Assembly (NCBI GenBank): GCA_036971715.1
Contig: JAVHJL010000012.1
Coordinates: forward strand, 1,364,001-1,428,000
DNA length: 64,000 nt
From: Arthrobotrys musiformis
Taxonomy: Eukaryota; Ascomycota; Orbiliomycetes; Orbiliales; Orbiliaceae
Reading direction: 5' to 3'
Both the position numbers and the translations under genes were made by a program. Of the stretch, positions 10,921 to 21,329 are shown piece by piece. Within the stretch, counting starts at the first letter, position 1; every line of letters begins with the position of its first letter. A model generated the notes under the pieces. It did no database searches and was not told where the DNA came from. It saw only the letters and a list, made by a program, of their open reading frames with translations.

Positions 10921-11574
10921 ATGCGCGTGGAAAACAACAAAAAACGTTCTTGTCTAGCCCCTGGCCTGCTAGTAGGCTGTGAGAGAGACAAAAAACTCGC
11001 CTCATTCTCCGACTGTCATATACTAAGTGCATCTTCGCAATCAAATACCCAACATCATTTGTTAAATCATACGCGAAGCCCCAGAGGTTTTCCTAGCTTC
11101 ATAGATAACGACATCATCACACCGTGGATACGGATGGCCCGCGGGTCGAAGAAGGGTTACGACGCCGGAGGAAAAGTACAAAATTTGGGAGATAGATTAC
11201 AAATTGTGGGGGCGCCATTGCAGGCGGTAGAGGCGGAACTGCGGGTAGCCAAGGTGACAGAGATTTGGGCCAGAAACGTAGACCCATCAGTTCCCATGTT
11301 CGAGACAACGAAATCAGAGATCTACGAAACTATGGGCCGGCAAAAACGGTCCTTGCGGGCGGAAGGGGAGTCTAGATCAAAGCGAATCCCGAGGGCTGTC
11401 CGGATTAAAGCTAGCCGGGTTAGAAACAAAGAGGGTGATAATTCGCCGAAGCGGGAAATTCGAACTTTGGAAAAAAATCGAGCCCTAAAGAATCTTAAAA
11501 TGGCGCAGCTGTATTCGCAGCGCCTAGGCGCTGTGATGTTTGCAGAGTTAGAATGTTCACCTAGAGAAGCTTGA
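10921..11574 (+). CDS. unidentified basic protein, 217 aa
   Basis: ATG at 10921 to TGA at 11574. A second candidate start is the Met at residue 72 (MARGSKKGYDAGGKV). The second half is strongly basic and helical (GRQKRSLRAEGESRSKRIPR, then ALKNLKMAQLYSQRLGAV). No signal peptide, membrane segment or recognised domain. It is the longest uninterrupted ATG ORF between 9 and 13 kb. Upstream TE remnants and lack of homology leave its reality open. Confidence 0.45.
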   Translation: MRVENNKKRSCLAPGLLVGCERDKKLASFSDCHILSASSQSNTQHHLLNHTRSPRGFPSFIDNDIITPWIRMARGSKKGYDAGGKVQNLGDRLQIVGAPLQAVEAELRVAKVTEIWARNVDPSVPMFETTKSEIYETMGRQKRSLRAEGESRSKRIPRAVRIKASRVRNKEGDNSPKREIRTLEKNRALKNLKMAQLYSQRLGAVMFAELECSPREA

Positions 11575-13160
11575 GCAACAAGGCAGCTCTATTTGCAATA
11601 TTTGTAACTAGTAAAATAGGCTTTGAACACACGTCTTGCGTTGACTTGAATCCACGATGATACTGTAGGATTTGGTCTACCAAAGAGTATCACCTATTAG
11701 AGATTGGCACCTAAACACCAGCTACTACCTAGTGGGAGAAAATGGCAATCAGTTTATAACAATCTTGATGTAACTATTGTTGGTATCGATGTTTACTTTA
11801 TTAAGAACTAGCGTATTGTATTAACTATAACTGGCTAATCTTTTTCCTTCCAAGTTAAATTAAATTAAGGGACGTACTCAAGAACTTTAATCTTGAATTC
11901 ATAAGTTTAAGATTTACTAATATAATATAATTAAGAGAAGAAGGAATTTGTAGATTTATGAATGCGCAGTTCATAGACTCACAACCATATAGTTAACAGG
12001 CCTGTAGGTGTGCAATATGTAGTATATAGACTTGTAGGTCTGCAATTCACAACCTTGTAGATGTGTAATCCACAGGCCTGTACTTTATAGGTTTATAGGT
12101 GTGTAGTTCTAGTTTGTAAGCCTATATTTACAGATATATACTTTGCGAATCTATATTCTATATGAAACAAATGAAAGTTACCGCCGCAAGCCATTCATTA
12201 TGTACGCAACTTGGTCCTCTATCTATAATTCTAGTATGAAGTACCCAGCATCAATGGCGACATAGGACGGGTTTTTTTTTTTAGCTCGCTATCAGGCGCC
12301 TATGAAATGCGGAATCAACGGAAGTAGTTCTGGCGTCATCGTGTCAAAGGCCTAGAGGCTACGAAATTGAATATCTCGCATTTATACGTGCTAATCGTCA
12401 GTTGCTGGGTTGTCCTGTTGGTTCTTGAAGGGAACTGGATTCCTCGGGGATCTGAGAAAAGATCAGGTCTGCTCTCGAATATAACTACATAGATTGGTAG
12501 CATAGCGAGATATGGCGGCCAAAATGTCTTAAAAGGTATATATAATAAGAGCCCCTGTAAGTGGATTTTCTAATCAGATTTGGGTTTTGAATTTGACTTT
12601 AGACTAAATTTGTTTGAATTTATCTGTGAATTACTTGCGAATCTATCTGTGAACTGATAATGATGTAGGAAATCCTACTGTGTATATGTGGGTAGATGTT
12701 GGCTTAGTTTACCCTAAACCAGCCTAAATTAGTTGTACTAAAGATCAGTTAGGGGGCCTATTCATCCGTTCATAATATATACGTTGGAAAGTTTTCATAA
12801 CCTTTTAGAAATAAATGTGCGATCGTAGCTGGTTACACCCTCCATGAGACACGATACAATATAGCCGTAAGGGGGGCTGGCTAGGCCCGTCAGCTCGTGA
12901 CGAGTTGTGCCCAATCGCGCATGATTGCGCCTGTTTCACTGATTTGGGACCCACCAATTTCCGAATTACCCCAACCAAATATTTCCAGCCTCAGACCTAA
13001 GCGCAATAACCTGCGTCCCAACCGATCCCAGCCCAAGACCGTCTAGAGAAAGACGCCCGAGCACACATATTCTACAGATCAACCGCCAAATCCGAGATCT
13101 AGACCTGTAGACGGGTCAGTAAGTCGAAAGTAGATAGAGAACTTACCTGCGTTTGCGTTT
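11575..13160. other. gene-free AT-rich region with a decayed tandem repeat
   Basis: No ORF worth reporting. Between about 11940 and 12130 a degenerate unit resembling cctgtaggtgtgcaatt recurs several times at 20-30 bp spacing. The segment near 12895-12935 (gagttgtgcccaatcgcgca) is inverted relative to a match near 41066-41085. Confidence 0.5.
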
Positions 13161-13500
13161 CATAATTTAGGTTTCCTTGCGCATTCCGTTTTCCGATTTC
13201 CGACATAGTTTCGTTCTTCTCTTTCTTCGTTTTTCAACCTCATCGTTTCGTTCAGCGTCATCGTTTCGTTTCAACCTCATAGTTTCGTTTCGACCTCATA
13301 AGTTTCGTTTCAACCTCCCAACCATAGCCAATTCAAGGGTATCGTAAACCGTTTGTAAACTCTCCCAACCCATAATAACTTCGTGATATCGACCGATTGT
13401 CGCCATTGTGCCATTGTCGCCAGTCGCCTTGTTCTCTTTCTTGCCCATAGTTCCATTGTCGCCTATAGTTCCATTCTCCTTGTCGCCCATGGTTATTCAA
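13160..13500. repeat. degenerate pyrimidine-rich tandem repeats
   Basis: Units like cctcatcgtttcgtttcaa repeat four to five times at 13237-13320. Units like ccattgtcgcc(ta)tagtt repeat at 13400-13495. They run up to the ATG of the Gag-like frame, so they may be its leader. Confidence 0.6.
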
Positions 13501-13501
13501 A

Positions 13502-14890
13502 ATGGCGGCATCGGCACGAAGGGTTGGCTTGGACCGAATCGACAAGCCTAACTGCTTTGCGGCATGGGCGAAGTATGCAGGTTGCGACGTTACCGGCCTA
13601 ATGAACCAAAAGGTCTGTGGACAGTTGGTCCTGGCCGCAGTTAGAATAAAACAAATCGCGAATACCGACAACGTTTACGCCACCCTAGGCATAGACTTTA
13701 CCAATGCCGCGAACATAAACGACAAGATGAGGATGATCAAGCCGTTCGTAACGACGCAGGAGGTTGTTATGGCCGACAAGGTGCTCTTGGAGTGCCTGCC
13801 TGGCCCAGTGATTGGTGCGACTCTGGCCGGTTACGCCGAAAGAGTGGCCGTGAACGCCGGTTATAACGCCGATGCGCCTCAATACCATGGCAACCCACCG
13901 GAGGCATGCGCCTACTACATAAAATGGATCGAACTAGACATTATCTGCGATCAGTTAACCACATACGAATTGGTTAGGAATTTCAAGGAGATGTACCGCC
14001 ATGTCGCCTCTGCTACCCCTCCAAAATGGGTTAAGATAGGTCACACAAGGGCACCGCCGACAGCCCCGCCAGACGATGCACCTAGGGATGCAAAGCTGTT
14101 GTGGCTGGCCAATATCGAAAGCTGCTATATGGACACAATCATAGCAGACATACTGGTTGCGATATACGACCCACTGGTTGAGGCCAGGGATGTGTTCATG
14201 ATTGAGACGCCTAACTGGTTCAAAGATATATGCGTTAGCCTGACTGCTGCCCAACTGGTGACTACAAACTAAATCGCCGCTCAAACTAAGTTGTCAGAGG
14301 AAATTAAGGCGACCATGGAGGCTGCCACGGAGCATCATGAGAGCAAGCCCCTCTCAGAGGGCATACTGTCAACTTTTGGGCTGGACGGTTCAGCCAAGGA
14401 TGCCGCCAAGGCTGTGGAGTTTATCGAGAGCATTGACTATGCTCTTGAGAGCGGTTATGGGAAAGAACGGGTCAGGGTCTCCATTAGGGAGGTGATTCGT
14501 GGACAACTGGCCAGGGACTGGCTCGTGAGCCTGAGCAAGGACGACCAAAGGTTAGCGGCGGAGTCAGTTACGTTCTGGAAGGAGTTAATTAGAAGGGATT
14601 GGGTCAATACACAGCCAAATTCATTAATAGAAGCTCAGGCGGAGTACTTTGACTTCAACTAGGGGCGGTTGGTTAACGAATATATCATGCACAAGCTGCG
14701 ATTGTTGAATACGGTGACAGGGGTCACTTACGATGATGTCAGCCTAACCACACAGCTCTACCAGGGCCCAAGGCACGACGAATACCGTGCTGCAGCTGAC
14801 TACGCCAGAACGGCTGGGCTGGCTGAATACTGATGTACGTTGAACTGGTTGGAGGCTGACCAAAAGAGCATCTGGGAGAGAAATAGAATG
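13502..14890 (+). pseudogene. Gag-like retrotransposon protein with three in-frame stops
   Basis: A single reading frame runs from ATG at 13502 through TAA (14270), TAG (14660) and TGA (14831) for over 450 codons, with protein-like sequence on both sides of each stop. The part after the first stop resembles a retrotransposon Gag core (VEFIESIDYALESGYGKER, ARDWLVSLSKDDQR, FWKELIRRDWV, then LVNEYIMHKLRLL). No zinc knuckle is reached: the frame ends in an A/T run at about 14920-14965 next to a TIR-element end. Each stop is one C-to-T change from CAA, CAG or CGA. The family assignment is by fold-like pattern only. Confidence 0.6.
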
Positions 14891-14930
14891 GTCAGTAGGA
14901 AGTTAAACGAACAAAAAAAAAAGCAGTTGC

Positions 14931-14934
<4 letters not shown>

Positions 14935-14965
<31 letters not shown>

Positions 14966-15096
14966 CGAAGAAAGCTTGATCCTCCTATACAGTTGCTATT
15001 AAATTTTATTTGGTTTCTAGTAATTATTATTTAACGGGATAATTTTTTGTTGGGGTGTTTGGTTGTAGGGGTAAGCGAGCCCGGTGTAAAGGTCTA
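14935..15096 (+). mobile_element. TIR element A, right-end copy after a poly(T) run
   Basis: After about 30 T residues the sequence runs ttgctattaaattttatttg to gtaagcgagcccggtgtaaa ending ggtcta, the reverse complement of the element A left end. It separates the Gag fossil from the chromodomain fossil, so it either inserted into one retroelement or joins two. Confidence 0.65.
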
Positions 15097-15101
15097 CATA
15101 T

Positions 15102-15420
15102 AAGCTGCCAGTGGAACTTCCTCCAACAATAAGAATCCATCCTGTTTTTCACATCAACTTACTCCACTCAACACCAGAAAACACTTTCCCTAGTTAGAAT
15201 TATGAAGAATAATTTCTACCAATCACCATTGATGATAAAAAAGAAAAAATCTTAGATTCGCGACTACACTATCAAAAGCTTTAGTACCTCATTCAGTGGA
15301 AAGGTTGGAATGAATTCAAGTTTATCTGGTAATCTATATCCAATATCAAATGATTTCCATAAATTCTATTTTGATTGACCCGACCCCAGCAGCTGACCTA
15401 ACCCTACGATATTTTCTTTT
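15102..15420 (+). pseudogene. Gypsy integrase C-terminus / chromodomain fossil
   Basis: One frame reads YKLPVELPPTIRIHPVFHIN, LLHSTPENTFP, then EKILDSRLHYQKL-stop-YLIQWKGWNE, the typical tail of Tf1/sushi-like chromoviruses with the chromodomain core. At least six in-frame stops lie within about 95 codons. Several are explained by CAG-to-TAG or CAA-to-TAA. It begins directly after the element A terminus. Confidence 0.75.
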
Positions 15421-15616
15421 TGTGATCTAGGAGAATTAAGCGAACCAATCAAAGACCCTCAGCCCCCTAACATCATCCAAGATATATTTTTAATTTCCGA
15501 ATTCCTTGAACCTCAGATACCAGAACCTATATATATCAGCTTATACCAAGAAATCTTCCGCCTACAAGCCGAATTAGCTCAAGCCACCTCACACGACCCA
15601 CCTCGGTGCTAGTCTG

Positions 15617-17010
15617 CTAGACATCAGAACGGAGCATCGACGTCCCGTCGATGCTAAAGGATGGGATTATGTAACGAAGCAAGCCCAGCAGTTTATGATC
15701 CAGAACCGGGCTATGATGTGGGTAACGTAGCTGGTTGGCTATTTCCATTTCGTTCATGTTGTCAAAGAAGTCTTTCCGCTTCATACTCAAGGCGTCTCTT
15801 TGGCAAGCCGTTTTCTCAGCTCTGATATCGCTTTGAAGGGTTTGGTACTCTTTGTAAGTGATTGGATCTGCGTCTTTGGCTGATTTAAGGTCCTTATGGT
15901 CGCGGATTAGACGACTCCGTAGTTCGGCAGCATCCATCTGAAGATTCTCAAGTACCTCGTTTTGCTGGATAGCCTTTTCCTTTTCATCTGGAGTTAGAGA
16001 TTTAGGGACCTGAGGATGACGACGTAAACCCATTTTCCCAATAGCCTCCAGTAGGTCCTTGCGTGAAGGGGTACCGGGAAACGCAGATTGAATATCAACG
16101 TTGACCCGCCTAGATTTATACCATCGGTCAAATGTGGAACCGCCAGTGTGACCCAAAGCTTGAGTTCTCTGGGAGAGCGTTGCAACAGCTTGGTGGATGG
16201 TAGTTAGATCACAAGAGTTTTACTTTTAGGGAAGGGGGGTCTTACAGTCAATAGCATTTGCCGCAGCGCGGCGTAGATTATAGGGCTTGAGAGGCTCTTC
16301 ATATCCAGCATTCTCACCAAGATTTTTCATCAATGCCTGTAGAATACCATAGGAGAGGGCTTCAGTTCCTGAGATCTCAGAGCCTGTTGATTTTGCTTCA
16401 CGGAAAACTGGTGCTTCAAGAATATCCTCTCTCCATTGGAGATGGAGACACTCGAGATGTGACGGAACGTGTAGCTTAAATAGATCAGCAGGTTGCTTTA
16501 TATCTCGTTATTTGAAGGCGTTATCAGCGAATGCAAGAGCGAGGAACAATATTATCGATATATCGGATCAAATGCGAGACAATCATCACGCTCGTGAAGC
16601 ATGAATGTAACCCTGTAAATTGTCAGCTCTTTCTATAGTATTTTACTCCCAGTATCAGCTGAGTTAAACTTACGGCTCTTGCTTTCGTCCTCTGCCCTTC
16701 ATAATCCAACCAGTAAGTTCCATAATGATAACCTTCCTTTCATCATAGCAAGGAAGGATTTGGAGCGAGACATCTTTATACTTGAGGCCCTCATTTGTAC
16801 CACGTCCGCAGTTTGATTCGATCAAAGCACCTGGCCGAGAAGCAGTGAAAGCCATAATCATCAGGATTAGCGGTAGTTGTATTCGATAACGCTCATGGCG
16901 CAGGATGGAGGTGTCCAAGGCCCAATGATAGTTTAGAAGCACAAATAAATATGTAGCTTTAGCAAGGGGTTTTCCCCTACCCAGTAGGGTAAGCTCTTGC
17001 TCAACTGGTT
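15617..17010 (-). pseudogene. DUF3435 tyrosine recombinase (Starship-captain type), decayed
   Basis: The minus-strand reading begins near 17005 (upstream stop TAA) with NYHWALDTSILRHERYRIQL, then TASRPGALIES carrying the first catalytic Arg. A GTAAGT...ACAG intron follows at about 16610-16672. After one frameshift come LFLALAFADNAFK, a TAA stop and VPSHLECLHLQWREDILEAP. Then NLRRAAANAID is joined across a 57-nt intron (16189-16245) to LGHTGGSTFDRWYKSRR, with the Arg, His and Tyr of a tyrosine recombinase. The helical tail runs to 15617. The N-terminal half of a full captain is absent. DUF3435 proteins mobilise Starship giant elements. This copy has at least one frameshift and one stop. Confidence 0.8.
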
Positions 17011-17089
17011 ACGAGGGTGACGCACGAAACAGGCCCGAGACAGACACAGGTCCTCCTCCAGTCGAAGCGCTGTTCCTGTCAAGAAAAAA

Positions 17090-17805
17090 GTCGGTAAAAA
17101 CAACAAAAGGCCAGGCTGTCGCTTAGAACTACGTCGTCTTCAGAAAGCGCTTACGAACTCTAAAATGGCTTTAGCAGCACATCATTTCTCAGAGCTGTTT
17201 GACCATAGCCTGCGAAGAGTTTTCCAGCCCCGAACCAAATACTTTTAACTTCTTACTGGCAGCGAGAAAAAGAAACCCGATACCAGAGACTCTTGGCCAA
17301 AACCTAACTGCCTTCACAAAAGCGCTTAGGGATACCAAGGTGCCGCTGTCATTCATCGACCTTATTGCGTCCTACCTACTCCAAGAATTCTACACCCCTG
17401 ATATGCATAGTAGTATATATTCCGAATTCCTATTATTAATTACTTGCTAATAAATTCCATTAGGATTGGAGCCGCGTGACGTCTTTCAAAAATCTTACGC
17501 CAGTCTTTGCCAGAGAACAGCAGACGAGTTTTGTGCTTCTACGTATTCTCAGCTTTTTTTGGACGGCATCCAAAAGTCATTTATTCGCAAAGGCAAGGTT
17601 TTAATCGCATCCAAAGCGAGTGCCCGAGATGTCCACGTCGACGAACTTAGCAAACTAGCCAATCACCTGAAGGAGTTAAACCTTTCGCAGGTTTGCCTAT
17701 TTTGCATCACACGGCCACCCACAATCTCGTTGCCCTGCCCTCACAAAGTTTGCGAAAACTGCATGTTTCGGATTAGTTCTGCCTCCCACCAAGATTTTTA
17801 GGCCC
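17090..17805 (+). pseudogene. patatin-like / RING-type fragment, head to head with the recombinase
   Basis: The sequence includes KRPGCRLELRRLQKAL and FDHSLRRVFQP. After a frameshift it continues NTFNFLLAARKRN and PLSFIDLIASYLLQEFY. A probable intron (GTATAT...GCTAAT...TTAG, about 17412-17464) precedes DVFQKSYASLCQRT. The part ending CLFCITRPPTISLPCPHKVC ENC (17690-17765) is a C-x2-C ... C-x-H-x2-C-x2-C zinc motif. It resembles the cysteine-rich segment just upstream of the patatin domain in fungal patatin-like (PLP) proteins. It stops before any patatin Ser-Asp domain, near a GGTAGGAAGG-type repeat. The family call is from memory of the segment and moderate. Confidence 0.5.
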
Positions 17806-18300
17806 GAAAAGTGGAAGTGGGCTAGTAGGAAGGTAAGTAGGAAGATAAGTACTAATCAATTTAACTTCTATTTTGTTTTGTTTATGCGTGTTTGTTAATT
17901 TCTGACCTAATTCTAACCGAAAATCACTAGCAATCACTGGCACTGGCACACTCAACAAAAAAAAAAAAAAATTAAAAATAAATTATTAATTATAGTATTT
18001 ATTATTCTATAAAAATTATTTTTAAAAATACAATATACAAGACTCGGAGTCCGGATCGATAGTACGTATTCTGAATCATCTAGCATTCTACTCCTGCTGC
18101 TTCCTACCAAAAGCTGAAGAGGGCGCTCACGATGAGTACGCTGTACATCAAGCTTTGGTGAGATGCGACTTTTTCAGAGTTCGAGCAACTTGGGCGGGAA
18201 GCAGACTGGGCACCCTCGTATCTGACCCGAAACGTCGCGGCTGTGGTCGCGGTAGCAGTACCAACTACCGGCAAAGTATGCTGCTGAAAATCTTAGTATA
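17806..18300. other. non-coding stretch
   Basis: Starts with gtaggaaggtaagtaggaag, related to the subterminal arrays of MITE E, and includes an A14 run. No gene is supported. Confidence 0.4.
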
Positions 18301-18305
18301 TATTC

Positions 18306-19243
18306 TTACAGTAGTTTAGAATATGGACCTGAGTTTACCGGCACGCTTGTGTGAGTTCCGTATACACATATGGGCGCTCCACTCCCCTGGAATTCATAAG
18401 GAATTGGGTAACAAACATTGGTTGCCCAGGCATCTCCTGGTGGTTGATCATGAGGGTAACAAAATGCATCATATCCGGGGTTCGCCTCAGTTCTCGTCCA
18501 GCATTCCATCCCGGGGGGACATAGACCATCGACATAGCCATTAGCCTTATAACAATGGCCCCCGCAACGATCTCTTAATATGGAATCGTGTAAGCCCTGA
18601 CGATCAAGATATCTCGAAGAGGAAAGAATACCTACCCCTGTGAAGTGGCGGAAGAGTAGCTATTGGACGCACAAACCCAGTACTGCATTGGGTCGATCTG
18701 CGTACGGGGCTGTAAGGTCGGGACACATTGGCTGTACCAGAAATTAAGTGGATTGCATCTATAACCGGATGGACATAGCGCCTGTTCGTTCCACCCTATC
18801 ATACCAGTTAAATCGGTCCATAACATGTTAAGATCTTTCTTGAAGTAGTACCGCGTGCATGCGGGACACATTTGTCCCCGTAACCACCACATTGACCATA
18901 GCCGCCAACCATCTCGGTAAGAGTTGTTTGCCAAGAAAATTCACATTGTGAATATATCGTACGGAGAGCAAGCTGTAACTGATGCAGATTGGTGGGTGCT
19001 TGTAATTGCTGGGAGGCAAAGGCTCGATGTCCCGCTATGGCAGTGACAGTAATATCCTATTGGACAGATGGTTCTGGTCGCTACTCCAGGGATAGTCCTA
19101 GTATTACCGCAAGATTCAAACGGCAGTGCGGCCCAAAATGGAATTCTCAGCAAAGAGTAAATGGGGAGGCCACCAGCGGTAAGTTCCGTCCAGAAGAGAA
19201 AAATCGCAATCGTAACAGTCTTTATGCCGCCGGAACAAATCAT
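18306..19243 (-). CDS. secreted protein with four CBM1-like cysteine modules
   Basis: ATG at 19243 starts a hydrophobic signal-like leader (KTVTIAIFLFWTELTAGGLP). Module 1 has ESCGN and CPIGYYCHCHSGTSSLCLP. Module 2 is GYGQCGGYGDKCVPHARG spliced to WNEQALCPSGYRC and FWYSQCVP across 18796-18851 (56 nt, TTTAAC branch). Module 3/4 begins CGGHCYKANGYVDGLCPPGM, then ECWTRTEANPGYDAFCYP after an intron at 18574-18635 (GTAGGT donor). The pattern CGG...C-x-G-x2-C...YxxC is that of the family 1 carbohydrate-binding module, which binds cellulose or chitin. No catalytic domain is present. An intron between modules 1 and 2 (about 18920-18985) is needed but its borders are unsure. It ends at 18306. Confidence 0.65.
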
Positions 19244-19313
19244 GTTGTTGTCTAAATCGGCTTTCCCTGTTCAATCAAAATAGGTCGGTAGGTAGGTCAT
19301 CAAGGGAAGTCAT

Positions 19314-19860
19314 ATGCCTATGTATATAATATTTCGGGGTTTGGTAAAATTCAAGTTTTCAACCCTGGCCATGGTCTTGTACCCAGACCGTGCCCTGACC
19401 ATTTCCATTCTTGCGTTTTATAATTGTTATAATTGCCCGACCACAGAGCAAGCCACCCCTCCGGATCCGGGGGAAATCGAACCTACCGCTCCCCAAGTAC
19501 GAACTCAAGATCCAGCAACTCCAGTATCGCATACAACACCGGCAGCAAGCGAAGCGGAGGAGACCTCTCACCCCCAAATACTGTTTGAGATTCAGGATGC
19601 GCCACACCTGAGGACGCTGAGTATCAATCGGTGTGTGATGCTATCAGGGCCATGTTTGATGAAGCAATGCGGTAACTAGGTGAAGCTGGCAGAGATCTTG
19701 GACAGCGGTGGATCGGTTCGGCCGTTAGAAACCCTTAGATCAACAGCCGGCTTTGTACGATATGTGAGCTATTGGCAGAGAATGATTGTATACTGCCTGC
19801 AGGTTCTTGACCTGCCCATAGCGGAGAGGATTGATAGACGTCTAGACATAAAGTAGATTT
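19314..19860 (+). pseudogene. possible Gag-like fragment
   Basis: A Pro/Thr/Glu-rich stretch (19440-19570) is followed in another frame by PEDAEYQSVCDAIRAMFDEA and LCTICELLAEND-like segments with stops between. The layout recalls the acidic N-terminus of fungal retrotransposon Gag. A GAG-trinucleotide run follows at 19900-19917. Weak evidence. Confidence 0.25.
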
Positions 19861-19995
19861 CGATGAAGAAACAAGCAATCTGTTGGTAAACACCAGGAGG
19901 AGGAGGAGGAGGAGGGGAAGAGGTTGTTAAAAAACAATGACGAAAGGCCGATGCAAGTAGATTAAGGAGTTAAGTACTATCAGGAATATAGATAA

Positions 19996-20322
19996 ATGTG
20001 GTTGGTCAATGGTAGCTACACACCAATGAGCTTAATGCTGAACAATCTTGCTTATGGACATGAGCTCGTGCCCGTTGGCACGGTTGGGCTCAAACTTGGA
20101 GAGGCCAGTGCCCAGCTTGGTGGTGTAAAATACACCGAAGCACCCGGGTCCTGGAGGGGCTTTGGACAATATAGCAATGTGGTATTGGAGGGCCGTATAT
20201 CAATCTCTATAAGAACACTCGTTTTCGACATTGAAATTTGCTCCAAATCATCCTCAAAGTTGAGGCTTCGGATAATCCCAACCAATGGTCTCCAATATCA
20301 AATAAAGCACACCCCTCCATGA
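19996..20322 (+). CDS. unidentified ORF, 108 aa
   Basis: ATG at 19996 to TGA at 20322. Beta-rich, Gly-containing sequence (LVPVGTVGLKLGEASAQLGG). No signal peptide or motif. A minus-strand frame overlaps it, and coding strand and reality are uncertain. Confidence 0.25.
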   Translation: MWLVNGSYTPMSLMLNNLAYGHELVPVGTVGLKLGEASAQLGGVKYTEAPGSWRGFGQYSNVVLEGRISISIRTLVFDIEICSKSSSKLRLRIIPTNGLQYQIKHTPP

Positions 20323-20552
20323 ACGATAAACAGTGGTAGCGTCTGCCAGCCTCTCATATGTCTGGCCACTATCCTCACAATTGAATTTTCTGAACTTCCG
20401 AGAATCTTGGAAAAAAGACAATAGTAGTACGCCGAATCACCAGATATCGAGTTGATAGCACCTATAAAATCTCGTTTTGTCGTACTTATTGTAATCCTCG
20501 GGTTCGAGATAGGCTTCCGTTGCCGCCCACGCCCGAGAGCCGGCTGCTTCAT
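20298..20552 (-). CDS. unidentified basic ORF, 84 aa
   Basis: ATG at 20552. A basic N-terminus (QPALGRGRQRKPISNP) is followed by a mixed region. It overlaps the end of the plus-strand ORF. I considered a DDE transposase segment but no catalytic pattern is visible. Confidence 0.25.
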   Translation of the reverse strand: MKQPALGRGRQRKPISNPRITISTTKRDFIGAINSISGDSAYYYCLFSKILGSSENSIVRIVARHMRGWQTLPLFIVHGGVCFI

Positions 20553-20684
20553 TAGCTAGATGATGATAGGTAACTAACCCGAAATCTCAAACTTAGATTT
20601 AGTCTGTGACGATTAAAATTAAGGATGTTGGACGGCTTTATATCGCGGTGATTCGCTTCGCACCCTCCTGTTTCTTCTGTACAT

Positions 20685-21253
20685 CTAAGACAATGTAGTC
20701 GGAGTTAAAAAGATCTCCTTTGTCGGAAAATTTAAGTAACTATCATGTACACGCCAAGGTTGGTTTGCAGAACATTTTCCATGACCACAATGTTGTCCTA
20801 GACAGCTTTCAGTTCGAAAACAAGCACGCAATAATTGGATCATCAAATACACCCACACAACTTTAGCCCCGAATAATAGAAATTTCCCTTCGTTCCTTGT
20901 TCTGGTCCTCTCTCGACACTTCGAAATGCTTCGCCATGTATAAATCTGCCGTGGATATATTTTGACAGCGCTACATCTACATACAGTTAGTTTATAGCCT
21001 ATTTCCTTATTTTCGTGAATTATATTCCTGAAGCTGTATCCATCATGGATGCTCGGACAGAATCCGGCGGGTGATGGGAAAAGAATGCCTCGAACACAAT
21101 AGCTAGGTTTCGGGAGTAGTGACAGAAGCGATATGGTGGATATTTTACTAAAAACCAAATCCCTTGAAAAGGAATATATTGGTCGACCTCACTTCCGCGT
21201 TTTTTTTCTAGTTCGGGAACTCTTCTTATTAGGGACTCCTCAGAGTTCGGCAC
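20685..21253 (-). CDS. two overlapping unidentified minus-strand frames
   Basis: An ATG frame (21253-21020, 77 aa) overlaps a longer frame (21158-20685) without ATG. The longer frame ends in a Cys/His cluster (ESCLGQHCGHGKCSANQ). They could be exons of one gene joined near 21140, where a tttttag acceptor-like site occurs. No homology is recognised. Confidence 0.25.
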
Positions 21254-21329
21254 ATTTGTGGGAGCTGGTATGGGTTCCAGCGCCCGTAGATTGCATGGTG
21301 CGACGGAAACACTTGAACATCCTATAGGT

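Noticed and set aside
20298..20552. DDE (pogo-type) transposase fragment
   Set aside because: No catalytic Asp pattern or HTH could be placed.
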